Positions 35,601 through 44,185 are shown, counted from the first letter of the stretch. The stretch: DNA of 64,000 bases from Gemmatimonas aurantiaca T-27 (GCF_000010305.1 NC_012489.1:3293646-3357645), one strand, 5' to 3'. Translations and numbers: made by a program. The notes: generated by a model from the sequence alone, not told the origin.

Positions 35601-37883
35601 TCAGAGCTGCCCCAGCCAGCTCACCTTCACCAGCAGTGACCGGGCTACCGGACCGGTGTATCCGGATACCGGCTGCCGGTCGTTGTAGACCACATGCACA
35701 AACGACAGCGGGCGGTATTCCCAACTGAAGCGCGTGTTGAGCGTGCCTCGGCCCTGCGCGGTGTTGTACTGGTAGAAGGCACTCCACTGCAGACGCGGTG
35801 ACGCGAACACCCGCAGTTCCGGCCCGGCGAGATGCGTGACGAAGCTGCTGTCGCGGGTCCCGAGATCACGCAGCCGATTCAGTTCATAACTTCCGCGCAG
35901 CGCCACGAACGGGTTGGGCGACCAGCGCGCAGTCAATGCCGCACGATCGAGGGCGCCGTCAAAGAAGCCGCCGGTGGAGAGATTTCCGGTGACCGTAGCC
36001 CGCGCACTCTGATCACTGCGCGCATCGATGCCCACGCGCTGATAGTCATGCCGTCCGGCCGGTGTACGCACACCGGGGAACAGCATCAGCTCCTGCTCGG
36101 GACGCTGCAGGTCGAGTTCATGATAGAGACGCGTTGTGCCGCCATTGGTCTGCAGGACCTCCACATAGCTGGAGATCACGCCTTCCTGCAGACGGCGACT
36201 GTCGGGATCCTGGTAGAAGTAGGTGGTGATGCCCGGCTTGAACCACACCACACCTCGCGGCCGCCACGCGGGCTGCGCATTCCACGACACGGCGGGGCTC
36301 GACATCAACACATTCGGGCGTGAGACAAACCCCGTGCGTGGTGCATAGTCGCGCGTGACGAGCGCACCGACATAGCCCATGTACGTCGACGGCGAAGTGC
36401 GACTCGCAAACCAGGTGACGGCGACACCGGTGCGCCCTGAATCGGTGGACGTGGACAGGGTGCCATTGAACTGCACCTGCTCCCCGATGCGGGTGACAGC
36501 ATCGAGCGATGTCACCACGTTGTTGCGCACCTGAACGCGCGCGGTGAGTGGGCTGTCTATCGCATCGTCCTGCCGCAACGCGGTCAGCAGTGCAACGCGC
36601 GTGGAACGTCCGAAAAATCGACTGGCGCGCGCAACACCGAACGTGGACGCCGGAAGATCACCCTGCCCCCGCTGACGCATCACCATGGCGCCTGCGGTGG
36701 TGCGCCCCGTGCGATAGGCATAGCGCGCGCCACCATCGAGCGGGATGGGAGTACCATCATCGGCCAGCCCGATGCGTCGGGTGAAGAAAGGCTGCACCAC
36801 ATAGCGCACGTTCACCCCACCACCGGACAACAGATCGGCATTTTCCAGGAAAAACTGCCGCTGTTCGGGGAAGAACACATTGAACCGGGTGAGATTCACG
36901 ACCTGCCGATCGACCTCGGCTTGTGCAGAGTCGGTATTGAGCGTGCCCTCGAGGACACTGTTGGCCGTTGGCGCCCAGATGACTTCACCGCCGACATCGC
37001 CCGTGGTACGCCGAGGCTCGCGCAGGGCGCCGTCCCGCGTGCCTTGCGCGAGCACATACGGACGCACACGGATGTTGGTGCGCGGCGGTGGTGGGGCGAC
37101 TGAATCGAGCACCCCGGCATACGTCAGGCGCCACGACGAGAGCTGCCGCGGGTAGGGCGCCCACGCACTCCACTGCAGCGCTCGGCGGGTATTACGCACG
37201 AGATTCAACTCCCATTCACCGCGTCCCGGCGCGTACCGCAGCGACCGCCAGGGAATCGCCATCTCCACCACCCACCCGGAATCCGAACGGGTCGTGCGGG
37301 CGCGCCACAGCGCATCCCAATTGGTGTTGGCCACATCCCCGCCGTCGAAGGCCTGCACATCGGCCAACGATCCCAGTGGACTCACCTGGAACTGATAGGC
37401 CGTGCGGCCGTCACCCAGCGGCCCGAGTGTGACGCCAAAGAGATCGCTCTCGTTGCTGTCGAAATCGCGACGGAGATCCTGCATGCGAAGCGCCGCCAGA
37501 CCGGCGCTGTCGTGATTGAATGCCCCCACATAGAGATGATCCCGATCAAACAGGATGCGTACCGTGCTGGGGTATCGCGTCTCGGCGACAAACTCCGGGC
37601 GGACCTGACTGAAGGCCTGCGCCTCCGGCGCGGTAAGCCAGGCCGGTTCGTCGAGGCGCCCGTCGACCAGAATGGGCGTGGTCGTGCGGCGTGCCGTGAG
37701 CCGACGCCGGGATTTGTCGGTGGGTAATGGGACCGCTGTGCGGGCCATGGACCCTGCAACTGCGGCTCCTGATGTCGACTGCGCCTCGAGCACCCCACCC
37801 ATAGACAGGTGGGCCGACATCCCTACCCCAACCAGCAGGGGCATCCAGCATCCCTTGTCCCCCCACGAACGGGCGCGTGACAT
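35601..37883 (-). CDS. DUF5916 outer-membrane-type protein with CBM9-like N-terminal domain
   Basis: 760 residues with a signal region ending ...MGGVLEAQS. Residues about 45-240 are a CBM9/DOMON-like beta-sandwich (PILVDGRLDEPAWLTAP, VRILFDRDHLYVGAFNHD, VVEMAIPWRSLRYAP). Residues about 260-760 match DUF5916: FNVFFPEQRQFFLENADL, then PFFTRRIGLADDGTPIPLDG, then amphipathic strands alternating aromatic residues up to a C-terminal strand (SLLVKVSWLGQL) typical of an outer-membrane beta-barrel. Function is unknown in the family. It is divergent from the DUF2796 gene, and a 23-bp imperfect palindrome (37915-37937) lies between them, 32 bases from this start. Zinc regulation is therefore possible, but unproven. 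Confidence 0.87.
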   Translation of the reverse strand: MSRARSWGDKGCWMPLLVGVGMSAHLSMGGVLEAQSTSGAAVAGSMARTAVPLPTDKSRRRLTARRTTTPILVDGRLDEPAWLTAPEAQAFSQVRPEFVAETRYPSTVRILFDRDHLYVGAFNHDSAGLAALRMQDLRRDFDSNESDLFGVTLGPLGDGRTAYQFQVSPLGSLADVQAFDGGDVANTNWDALWRARTTRSDSGWVVEMAIPWRSLRYAPGRGEWELNLVRNTRRALQWSAWAPYPRQLSSWRLTYAGVLDSVAPPPPRTNIRVRPYVLAQGTRDGALREPRRTTGDVGGEVIWAPTANSVLEGTLNTDSAQAEVDRQVVNLTRFNVFFPEQRQFFLENADLLSGGGVNVRYVVQPFFTRRIGLADDGTPIPLDGGARYAYRTGRTTAGAMVMRQRGQGDLPASTFGVARASRFFGRSTRVALLTALRQDDAIDSPLTARVQVRNNVVTSLDAVTRIGEQVQFNGTLSTSTDSGRTGVAVTWFASRTSPSTYMGYVGALVTRDYAPRTGFVSRPNVLMSSPAVSWNAQPAWRPRGVVWFKPGITTYFYQDPDSRRLQEGVISSYVEVLQTNGGTTRLYHELDLQRPEQELMLFPGVRTPAGRHDYQRVGIDARSDQSARATVTGNLSTGGFFDGALDRAALTARWSPNPFVALRGSYELNRLRDLGTRDSSFVTHLAGPELRVFASPRLQWSAFYQYNTAQGRGTLNTRFSWEYRPLSFVHVVYNDRQPVSGYTGPVARSLLVKVSWLGQL

Positions 37884-37914
37884 GTGTATTGCAAAAGGGT
37901 TGTTGAGAATTCAC

Positions 37915-37937
37915 TTGCAATATCGATAATATTCCAA
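37915..37937. promoter_or_regulatory. Candidate Fur/Zur-family operator A
   Basis: A 23-bp imperfect palindrome, TTGCAATAT-N5-ATATTCCAA type, with eight of nine arm bases matching, in an AT-rich patch between the DUF5916 (-) and DUF2796 (+) genes. A second TTGCAA copy lies about 28 bases upstream (37889-37894). Metal-regulator operators often look like this. The sequence does not match a textbook Zur box exactly. Confidence 0.45.
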
Positions 37938-38032
37938 GGCGCGGCGCGCCAGACTCGGCGCGCTACCACCTCACGGCGGATCGTCTCGGGCAGCGCGCCG
38001 AGCGATCAGCCCCAGTCATCAGCGGAGAGTTC

Positions 38033-38593
38033 ATGCAGGTGCCATCAGCCATCACTTTGGCCGGAGCGATATCCTCGCGGCTGGCCGCCATCTGCGGCAC
38101 ACGATCCCCCCTGCGATGCGCGCCGGCCCTGCTCGTCGCTATCGCCCTGCCGGTGACGGCCTCTGCGCAGCATGTGCACGGCGAAGCCCGGCTGATCGTC
38201 GGCGTGGAGGGGCGCACGGGACAAGCCGAACTACGCGCCACTGGCGAAGATCTGTTTGGCTTCGAACATGCCGCCCGCACGGCCGAGGAGCGCACGAAGC
38301 AGACACAGATCTTCACACGTCTGCGCACCGAGGGCGCCAAACTGTTGCGCTTCGATCCGTCGCTCGGCTGCCAGGTCGCGGCGAAAAATGTTCGCATCGA
38401 CGAATCGGGCGATCATGGGGAAGTCGTCGCGTCCTATACCATCAATTGCCGCGTGGCGCCTCAGGGGAAGCCGCTGCGCTTCGGCATCAGCTCGGCGTTT
38501 CCGGGCATTGATCGTGTGTCGGTGCAACTGGTGTCCGATACGGCGCAGACCGGTGCCACCATCAGTCGGGATCGTGGTCAGGTCGTTCCCTGA
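38033..38593 (+). CDS. DUF2796 (ZrgA-like) periplasmic zinc-associated protein
   Basis: 186 residues with GGAGAG six bases before the ATG. A signal peptide (APALLVAIALPVTASAQ) is followed at the mature N-terminus by HVHGEARL (His47, His49). That is the DUF2796 hallmark and a likely zinc site. The body has the family pattern GQAELRATGEDLFGFEHAA, and a Cys pair (LGCQ, INCR) that may form a disulfide. In Vibrio and Pseudomonas, DUF2796 proteins (ZrgA) belong to zinc-uptake loci repressed by Zur. Here the neighbours are CobW GTPases, a ZIP-like transporter fusion and a DUF3299 gene, which supports a zinc acquisition role. Confidence 0.87.
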   Translation: MQVPSAITLAGAISSRLAAICGTRSPLRCAPALLVAIALPVTASAQHVHGEARLIVGVEGRTGQAELRATGEDLFGFEHAARTAEERTKQTQIFTRLRTEGAKLLRFDPSLGCQVAAKNVRIDESGDHGEVVASYTINCRVAPQGKPLRFGISSAFPGIDRVSVQLVSDTAQTGATISRDRGQVVP

Positions 38594-38647
38594 CGCGCGA
38601 GAGCAAAGGCCACACGCTTCGTATCACACACGGACCATCGGAAATGA

Positions 38648-38677
38648 AAAGCGGCGATCCAATCGGGTCGCCGCTTT
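38648..38677. terminator. Bidirectional terminator
   Basis: AAAGCGGCGA / TCGCCGCTTT perfect 10-bp stem with a 10-base loop between the convergent DUF2796 and ZIP-like fusion genes. A-rich and T-rich ends make it work in both directions. Confidence 0.88.
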
Positions 38678-38704
38678 GCTGCATCGTCCATTGCACACCG
38701 ACAC

Positions 38705-40408
38705 TCAGCCGTTGGATATGTGCAACGGCTCGAGAAACCCACGAATCCCGCGGCGCGCCAGCACCCACACGTAGAGCAGCGCCACCAGACCTGCTGCGGC
38801 CAGGGTCAACCCGTTTGATGGCCCCGCTGAAAGCCCGCTCCAGGCCCCCGAGCGTATGCGATCATCGGCCGCGTTGAGTGCCAGACCTGCCAGGATCGCA
38901 ATCGTTGGTGCAATTGCCCACGCTCGCGCAGCCGCTGCGGTCCCACGTGATCTCACCACCGGCAGCCAGGCACGCAGATCGGGGAGCGCACCAAGCAGCA
39001 ATAGCGCCAGTGCGGCGCCCGGAGAGACACCCGCAGCAATCAGCACGGCGCCAACAGGCACCAAGGCCGCTGCATGCACACAGATGATCCCACCAAACAC
39101 CGCAAACACCAGCACGTCCACGCCTGCCGGCAGTCGTGTCAGCCACGATTCTGCCAGGATCGGCGGAAGTATGGCAGCCGTCATGAGACCGACGATGATC
39201 CAGGGCGCTGAATACTCCACGGCGGAGATCCATGCTGTATGGGGCTGCTGTCGCTCAGGCGAGGCGACTGCAATTCGTTCCACGGGCACAACACCCGAGC
39301 GCGCCGTCAGCGTGGTCAGCACCTGTGCCAGCAAGAGTCGGATCAACGCCAACGCCACACCCAACAACGGAACCGAAAGCAGCGCCGCCTCCAGTGACAG
39401 TGCGCCATTGCCACTGCGCACATCACTGACGCGCACCGAGCCCGGTCCCCACGCAAAGACGGGGCGGCCGCGCACCTGCTCCACAGTGGCCAACACCGCG
39501 ATCGCACCATAGGCAAAGAGCACCGCCGGCGCACCAGCCAGGGTCAACTCCCACAACGAATCCGCGATGCTCACGGATTGTTCGTCGTGGCCACGTCCGC
39601 CAAGCAGTTGCAGCGCCACGAGCACGGCCAGTCCGAGCAACGACCCGATGCCACTGGCGCGGGCCAGATCGCCCGTCGGCACGGCATGGGTAGGATCATG
39701 CTCGTGGCTATGCGCGTGGCCATCATGGTCATGACTGTGCGCGTGCACCTGTTGATGCGAATGGTCGGCATGCGAGTGTGCATGGCCGGTTTCCGCTTCG
39801 GCTTCCTCGTGCTCGTGGGTGGCGTGCCCGATGACATGCAGCAACGAGCCCCCGACCAGCGCTTCGAACCACAGCGCCGCACGATCCGGCAGCCAGGCAA
39901 GCACGGTGGGTTCGGCCACATAACCGGCCACGGTCATGATGGCCATCAACAGCAGCACCAACCACGACATCAGGCGCGCGCGATCGCGCAGCACCCACCA
40001 GACCGTGAGTCCCACCGGGATCTGGTGTAACAACACCCCATACCCCAGCAGGCTTCCCGGCTGCGTGTGCGATTGTGCCAGCGCGCTGCCATCGAGAACC
40101 GAATGCACCGCCACGCCAAGCAGGGCGAGCCCGAGAATCGCCGTGTGCGTCTGGCGCACACCGTACTGCAGCATGCGTTCGACCAGGCCGGGCACGAGAT
40201 AGCCCAGAGCCATGCACAGCATGGCGATCAGATCTCGATGCTCGAGTGCGTGGGGGACCACGTCGAGCAGCACCAGTCCGCCGATCGAGACGACAATGAA
40301 GCCGTCGACAAAGGCAATCACGCTCGGCCTGGAGCGGGCATACCGGCTGAGCAGCGGGCCGATGACGAGCGCGCCCAGACTGGCGGGCAACAGCGCGCTG
40401 ACTGGCAT
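38705..40408 (-). CDS. ZIP-like metal transporter fused through a His-rich loop to a UPF0718-like permease
   Basis: 567 residues from the ATG at 40408; in-frame GTGs at 40429 and 40450 are alternatives. Residues 1-198 have about six helices and ZIP-like motifs: HSVLDGSALA (102-111) and HQIPVGL (128-134), comparable to the metal-binding helices 4 and 5 of ZIP transporters. Residues 191-241 form a loop with about 20 histidines (HAHSHADHSH, HAHSHEHD). Residues about 255-567 have eight or more helices resembling UPF0718/ArsP-type permeases (APWIIVGLMTAAILPPIL, PVGAVLIAAGVSPGAALAL). It is last in an operon after rpmG and a CobW GTPase gene, 12-54 bases downstream. It probably moves zinc across the inner membrane; direction and coupling are unknown. 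Confidence 0.82.
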   Translation of the reverse strand: MPVSALLPASLGALVIGPLLSRYARSRPSVIAFVDGFIVVSIGGLVLLDVVPHALEHRDLIAMLCMALGYLVPGLVERMLQYGVRQTHTAILGLALLGVAVHSVLDGSALAQSHTQPGSLLGYGVLLHQIPVGLTVWWVLRDRARLMSWLVLLLMAIMTVAGYVAEPTVLAWLPDRAALWFEALVGGSLLHVIGHATHEHEEAEAETGHAHSHADHSHQQVHAHSHDHDGHAHSHEHDPTHAVPTGDLARASGIGSLLGLAVLVALQLLGGRGHDEQSVSIADSLWELTLAGAPAVLFAYGAIAVLATVEQVRGRPVFAWGPGSVRVSDVRSGNGALSLEAALLSVPLLGVALALIRLLLAQVLTTLTARSGVVPVERIAVASPERQQPHTAWISAVEYSAPWIIVGLMTAAILPPILAESWLTRLPAGVDVLVFAVFGGIICVHAAALVPVGAVLIAAGVSPGAALALLLLGALPDLRAWLPVVRSRGTAAAARAWAIAPTIAILAGLALNAADDRIRSGAWSGLSAGPSNGLTLAAAGLVALLYVWVLARRGIRGFLEPLHISNG

Positions 40409-40462
40409 CAGGGAACGATAGTCAGCCACGGGATCTAATTGCAAATGCACTTTCGATACCCG

Positions 40463-41689
40463 TCACGTGGTATGAGGGGCTCGAAACAGTTCCTGAAAGG
40501 CCTGGGTCGTGTCTCCCCCGTCATCGTCATCGACTTCGCCGTCCTGATTGAGCTCGGCCCATTGCGGGAAAGGATCATGGAAGGCGCTCCAGCGCGCCGG
40601 ACCGGCCTCGAAGTCGGCCACGCTGACCAGACAGTCATCGAGCAGGGCCGTGAGTCCGGCGCGATCCAGATGTTGTCCGATGATCGCCAGCTCCTGCCGC
40701 GGCGTGCCGAGATCGGGGCTCCAGTAGGCCGCCGGGTTCACCTGCAGCAGTTGCCCGGCCTGAGACCAACTTCCCATCAGCTCGGGCTGGGAGGCCACCC
40801 AGAAGAACCCCTTGGCGCGCAGCACACCGGGCAGGCCGGCATCGACCCTCGTCCACAGGCGCTCGGGATGGAACGGCCTGTTGGCGCGATACACGAAGCT
40901 GGCAATGCCGTACTCCTCGGTCTCCGGGACGTGTTCGCCGGCCAGTTCCTTCTGCCACCCAGGCGCCGCCTCGGCCCGGACAAAGTCGAAGCGTCCGGTG
41001 CCCAGCAGGTCCTGGGGCTCCACCCGCCCGCGAACGGCGTGGATGATCGTCGCGTCCGGATTGAGGTGGTGCAGCAGGGCTTCGAGTTCACCCAGTTCGT
41101 CGCGGCCGATGAGATCGATCTTGTTCAGCACGATGACGTTGGCGAACTCCACCTGGTCGATGAGCAGGTCGGGGATGGTGCGTTCGTCATCGTCTCCAAG
41201 CGCGAGCTGCCGCGCGCGCAGATCGTCGAGCGTGCCGAGGTCGTGTCGAAAGCGATGACTATCGACCACGGTGACCATCGTATCGAGTCGTGCGACATGC
41301 GAGAGCGTGGAGCCCTCGTCGGTCTCGAATGTGAAAGTCGCCGCGACGGGAAGCGGTTCACCAATCCCGGTGCTCTCGATGAGCAGGTAGTCGAATCGTT
41401 CTTCGGCAGCGAGACGGGCCACCTCCTGCAGGAGATCGTCGCGCAGGGTGCAGCAGATGCACCCATTGCTCATCTCGACCAGTGTTTCTTCCGTCCGGGA
41501 GAGTGTGGCCTCTCCACCACGCACCAACTGCGCGTCGATGTTGATCTCGCTCATGTCGTTGACAATGACCGCGACCCGCAGTCCATCGCGGTTGGCCAAC
41601 ACATGATTGAGTACCGTGGTCTTGCCTGCTCCGAGAAACCCGGAGAGCACTGTGACCGGCAAGCGTCGGTCGGGGACCGGCCCGTTCAT
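40463..41689 (-). CDS. CobW-family GTPase (ZigA/ZNG1-like zinc chaperone)
   Basis: 408 residues; the ATG at 41689 overlaps the rpmG stop (ATGA). Walker A is GFLGAGKT (17-24). The metal-binding GCICC motif lies at 76-80. Guanine specificity is in NKIDL, and a CobW C-terminal domain follows ([18 protein letters not shown]). The tail is acidic ([11 protein letters not shown]). Zinc-linked COG0523 GTPases of this kind deliver Zn(II) to client metalloproteins under zinc starvation. Its operon partners, a cysteine-free L33 and a ZIP-like transporter, and the Fur-like box upstream of rpmG support that role over cobalamin synthesis. Confidence 0.92.
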   Translation of the reverse strand: MNGPVPDRRLPVTVLSGFLGAGKTTVLNHVLANRDGLRVAVIVNDMSEINIDAQLVRGGEATLSRTEETLVEMSNGCICCTLRDDLLQEVARLAAEERFDYLLIESTGIGEPLPVAATFTFETDEGSTLSHVARLDTMVTVVDSHRFRHDLGTLDDLRARQLALGDDDERTIPDLLIDQVEFANVIVLNKIDLIGRDELGELEALLHHLNPDATIIHAVRGRVEPQDLLGTGRFDFVRAEAAPGWQKELAGEHVPETEEYGIASFVYRANRPFHPERLWTRVDAGLPGVLRAKGFFWVASQPELMGSWSQAGQLLQVNPAAYWSPDLGTPRQELAIIGQHLDRAGLTALLDDCLVSVADFEAGPARWSAFHDPFPQWAELNQDGEVDDDDGGDTTQAFQELFRAPHTT

Positions 41690-41841
41690 CGGGACTCCCG
41701 ATAAAGGACGTGACGCTTCACAACCGGATCGTATTTCCGCTTCTCGAGCCGTTGCGGCGTGGAGCGCGGATTTTTGGTGGTGACGTACAGGTGGTGGCTT
41801 TCCGTGGAGCGGAGCTTCACGTGAACCCGAGTATTGGCCAT
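41686..41841 (-). CDS. rpmG: 50S ribosomal protein L33, cysteine-free form
   Basis: 51 residues ([20 protein letters not shown]...), read on the reverse strand from the ATG at 41841 to the TGA at 41686. The L33 pattern is clear: [20 protein letters not shown] then [10 protein letters not shown]. It has no cysteines at all, whereas the zinc-ribbon L33 has two CxxC pairs; it is the C-minus paralog. AAGGATC lies upstream as ribosome-binding sequence. It is the first gene of the operon with the CobW GTPase and the ZIP-like fusion, 23 bases after a Fur-box-like palindrome. Zinc-free L33 paralogs under Zur control spare zinc in several bacteria, and the setting here fits that. Confidence 0.95.
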   Translation of the reverse strand: MANTRVHVKLRSTESHHLYVTTKNPRSTPQRLEKRKYDPVVKRHVLYRESR

Positions 41842-41863
41842 CAAGGATCCTTGAAGTGTTTAT

Positions 41864-41881
41864 ATGATAATGAGCTATCAT
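41864..41881. promoter_or_regulatory. Candidate Fur/Zur-family operator B
   Basis: ATGATAATGAGCTATCAT: a palindrome with 6-bp arms that closely follows the classical Fur-family pattern GATAATGATNATCATTATC. It lies 23 bases upstream of rpmG in a 74-base AT-rich gap, with outer TTGAA/TTCAA matching ends. Its position suits repression of the rpmG-cobW-ZIP operon. Confidence 0.65.
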
Positions 41882-41915
41882 TAACATATATTCAAGTCAC
41901 CTTTAGACCCTCGGT

Positions 41916-42875
41916 TCAGCCCCCGTCGACGGTGCGCTCAGCCGTGAGGGTCTTCAGTTGTTCTGCCAGATCACTCACCGGTAGCCCGACCCCGATGAAC
42001 AGGGCCGTAGGCTGCGCGTCGGCGTGCGGCTTGGAGTGATCGAGCCGCAGTCCTTTCCGGCCGGGCAGCTTGTTCCAGACGTAGACCTTTTCCGGGGCAT
42101 CGGTGAACCGCACCAAGCCCTTGGCGCGCACGACGGCGTCTGGCAACTCATGGACGAACCGACGGAACGCCTCGCGGTCGACGATCGGCGGCAACGCCAG
42201 CGACGCCGCCCCAAATGGGTGTGCATGCGCATGGGCGACGTCACTGCGAGGCATCGCCGCCATCCCCGACACGTCACGCTGCGTGCTGCCAGCCACCCGC
42301 TGGGTCAGTTCGTTCAGCCAGCCAGCAAACTCCACTCCGGTGACGAGATCGGCGCGGGGGTTGAGCTCCTGCAAGGCGCCCCGAACCAGCGCCTGCCGAT
42401 CGGCTCCCACACGTGCGGTCCAATTGAGATGGACATGCGTGGCTGTGCTCACCTGCGCCCGCTCGAGACCGTTGTGCCACCAGCGCTTCTGCCAGCGGGT
42501 GGCGTCGATGACCGTGATCTGCAGCGGCAAGGTGAACTGCCGCAGGCGTGCGTCGGCCGTCAGGTGGGCGAGCAGTTCATCGGTTTCGGTCGCGCCATTG
42601 GCTTCGATGCACATCACGCTCCCGGGATCGGATGGCACCTGATACAACACGTTGAGCAGTTCCCGCAGCGAACCGCAGCACACACACTCGCCGTTGAGTG
42701 GCGTCACCAAGGCACTCAACTCGGCCAACCGCGATGCATCGATCCGGGCATCGCGGAAGTCATTCAGCACGATGCGCACGCGGGTCCCGCCCGCCGCCAA
42801 GGCCGGCACCAACTCCGTGAGAAAGCGCGTCTTCCCCGCGCCCAGGAATCCGGCCAGCAGAACCAAGGGGATCAT
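41916..42875 (-). CDS. Second CobW-family GTPase, with degenerate base-recognition motif
   Basis: 319 residues. The ATG at 42875 has GGTGAG seven bases before it; a GTG at 42884 is possible. Walker A is GFLGAGKT (9-16) and the CxCC motif is ECVCCGS (63-69). A short C-terminal CobW domain contains His-rich bits (HAHAHPFG, HSKPHAD). The guanine-specificity motif NKxD, which should follow about residue 150, reads HLNWTARVG. The lysine and aspartate are lost, so nucleotide specificity may be changed. It is transcribed toward rpmG and divergent from the DUF3299 gene, with a Fur-like sequence between. Confidence 0.88.
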   Translation of the reverse strand: MIPLVLLAGFLGAGKTRFLTELVPALAAGGTRVRIVLNDFRDARIDASRLAELSALVTPLNGECVCCGSLRELLNVLYQVPSDPGSVMCIEANGATETDELLAHLTADARLRQFTLPLQITVIDATRWQKRWWHNGLERAQVSTATHVHLNWTARVGADRQALVRGALQELNPRADLVTGVEFAGWLNELTQRVAGSTQRDVSGMAAMPRSDVAHAHAHPFGAASLALPPIVDREAFRRFVHELPDAVVRAKGLVRFTDAPEKVYVWNKLPGRKGLRLDHSKPHADAQPTALFIGVGLPVSDLAEQLKTLTAERTVDGG

Positions 42876-42941
42876 ATCGAACACTCACCACCGAGGCGTC
42901 CGAATACAACCAGACACAGCCAGCAATTCTTTATTGCTTTT

Positions 42942-42955
42942 GCATTATCATTAGC
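42942..42955. promoter_or_regulatory. Candidate Fur/Zur-family operator C
   Basis: GCATTATCATTAGC, containing two adjacent ATTATC-like hexamers of the Fur-family type, lies 14 bases upstream of the DUF3299 start and 66 bases from the second CobW gene start. The surrounding 30 bases (TTATTGCTTTTGCATTATCA) are markedly AT-rich. Confidence 0.5.
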
Positions 42956-42969
42956 GTTACAGTTAGAAC

Positions 42970-43578
42970 ATGCCTCGTCTTCGTTTGCTCCCATCCCTGT
43001 CGATCCTGATCGCGGCGGCCATGTGCGGGGTTCGTCCGTCGCCGGTGCCCGATACCGTGGAGGCCAGCCGCGACGCGCTTCCGGTCACGGCACCCACCGT
43101 GAGTGGGGCAGCGGACGAGGTGGTGACCATCGATTGGCGGCTGCTGCGTACCCTCGACCTGCGCACGGGGGTTCCGGGTGACTCGTTGCGCCGGTTGGTC
43201 GGCCGGCGGGTCCGCCTGCCGGGGTTCATCGTGCCGCTGGAAGATTTTCAGGACCGCGCCAAGGAATTCCTGCTGGTGCCGTACTTCGGGGCCTGCGTGC
43301 ACATGCCCCCGCCGCCGCCCAATCAGTTGGTGTACGTGAAAATGCGCGGCACGGTGAACCTGACATGGTGGGCGCCAGTGTGGGTGGAAGGGGTGCTGCG
43401 GGTGATCACCTTCCAGTCACCATACGGGTCGGCCGGTTTCCAGATGGACGCGGATCGCATCGTGCCATTCCGGGAACGTCAGGCGGACGCCTCGGGGCGG
43501 GGGCGGGTGAGCCAGCCGTCGATCAGGGCCACCACGCCCCAGGCCACACAGGCCGCCACGACGGTGTCGCTCAGGTAG
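42970..43578 (+). CDS. DUF3299 exported protein (zinc-regulon associated)
   Basis: 202 residues with a signal peptide (LLPSLSILIAAAMCG). DUF3299 is recognised from LVGRRVRLPGFIVPLEDF, FLLVPYFGACVHMPPPPPNQ and GVLRVITFQSPYGSAGFQMD. Function is unknown. In Pseudomonas a DUF3299 gene lies in a Zur-repressed cluster with ABC transporter and DUF2796 genes (from memory), matching the content here. The last 35 residues after the conserved domain are low-complexity, and the final 100 bases overlap the end of the convergent PAP2 gene. It starts 14 bases after a Fur-like sequence. Confidence 0.85.
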   Translation: MPRLRLLPSLSILIAAAMCGVRPSPVPDTVEASRDALPVTAPTVSGAADEVVTIDWRLLRTLDLRTGVPGDSLRRLVGRRVRLPGFIVPLEDFQDRAKEFLLVPYFGACVHMPPPPPNQLVYVKMRGTVNLTWWAPVWVEGVLRVITFQSPYGSAGFQMDADRIVPFRERQADASGRGRVSQPSIRATTPQATQAATTVSLR

Positions 43579-44114
43579 TGGGCATGGGCGAGGATGCGCG
43601 TGACGGCGCACCCGGCAGCCAGCGTGTAAAACACCCACTGTGCCCTCGGAAAAAGGCGGGCCAGTGCAAAGGCGCCGGCAAACGCGACCAGCACATGCGA
43701 GCTGGGCATACCCATGCCGCGGTTCGACAGCGGCCCCTCGGCGAAACTGCGAAACACATACCCAAACGTGTCGGCATCGGGGCGCAGGCGACGCACCAGC
43801 AGCTTGAGGACTTCGGCCACGATGCCGCCCGCCGACGGCGCCAACACGAGCAACGCCGCCCCATGGCGCCGCGCCGCGGGCTGATCCTGCTGCAGCCACC
43901 ACGCCAGGCCGAGCAGGCCCCACGTTGGCAAAAATCCCATGACACGCAGCAGGCGACCCCAGTCCTTTTCGTACACGGTCGCCATGCGCCATTGCCAGGC
44001 TATCGGATCGAGCAGATGGGCCAGCACAATGGCCACCACCGAGACCAACAGCCAGCGCTTCCAGGAGGGGGACATCGGCTCCCGGTGTGGGAGAGAATTC
44101 AGAGGAAGGCTCAT
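43479..44114 (-). CDS. PAP2-family membrane phosphatase
   Basis: 211 residues with about five membrane helices. The three PAP2 motifs are present: KLLVRRLRP (motif 1, Kx6RP), PSSHV (motif 2) and TRILAHAHYLSD (motif 3, with His and Asp). Enzymes of this class dephosphorylate lipid phosphates such as phosphatidate or undecaprenyl diphosphate. It is divergent from the Fur-family regulator (71 bases between starts) and overlaps the DUF3299 gene tail to tail by 100 bases. The link to zinc is positional only. Confidence 0.9.
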   Translation of the reverse strand: MSLPLNSLPHREPMSPSWKRWLLVSVVAIVLAHLLDPIAWQWRMATVYEKDWGRLLRVMGFLPTWGLLGLAWWLQQDQPAARRHGAALLVLAPSAGGIVAEVLKLLVRRLRPDADTFGYVFRSFAEGPLSNRGMGMPSSHVLVAFAGAFALARLFPRAQWVFYTLAAGCAVTRILAHAHYLSDTVVAACVAWGVVALIDGWLTRPRPEASA

Positions 44115-44185
44115 GGCCGGAAATCAAGAGGCCTACCCACACCCACGCCACTATGATCGAAGTGGTCCGGCGCCATATTTCCAGC

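Noticed and set aside
40438-40450. TTGCAAATGCA as a fourth Fur-like operator
   Set aside because: It lies inside the 12-54 base gap between two cotranscribed genes and has no palindromic partner, so an operator there makes little sense.
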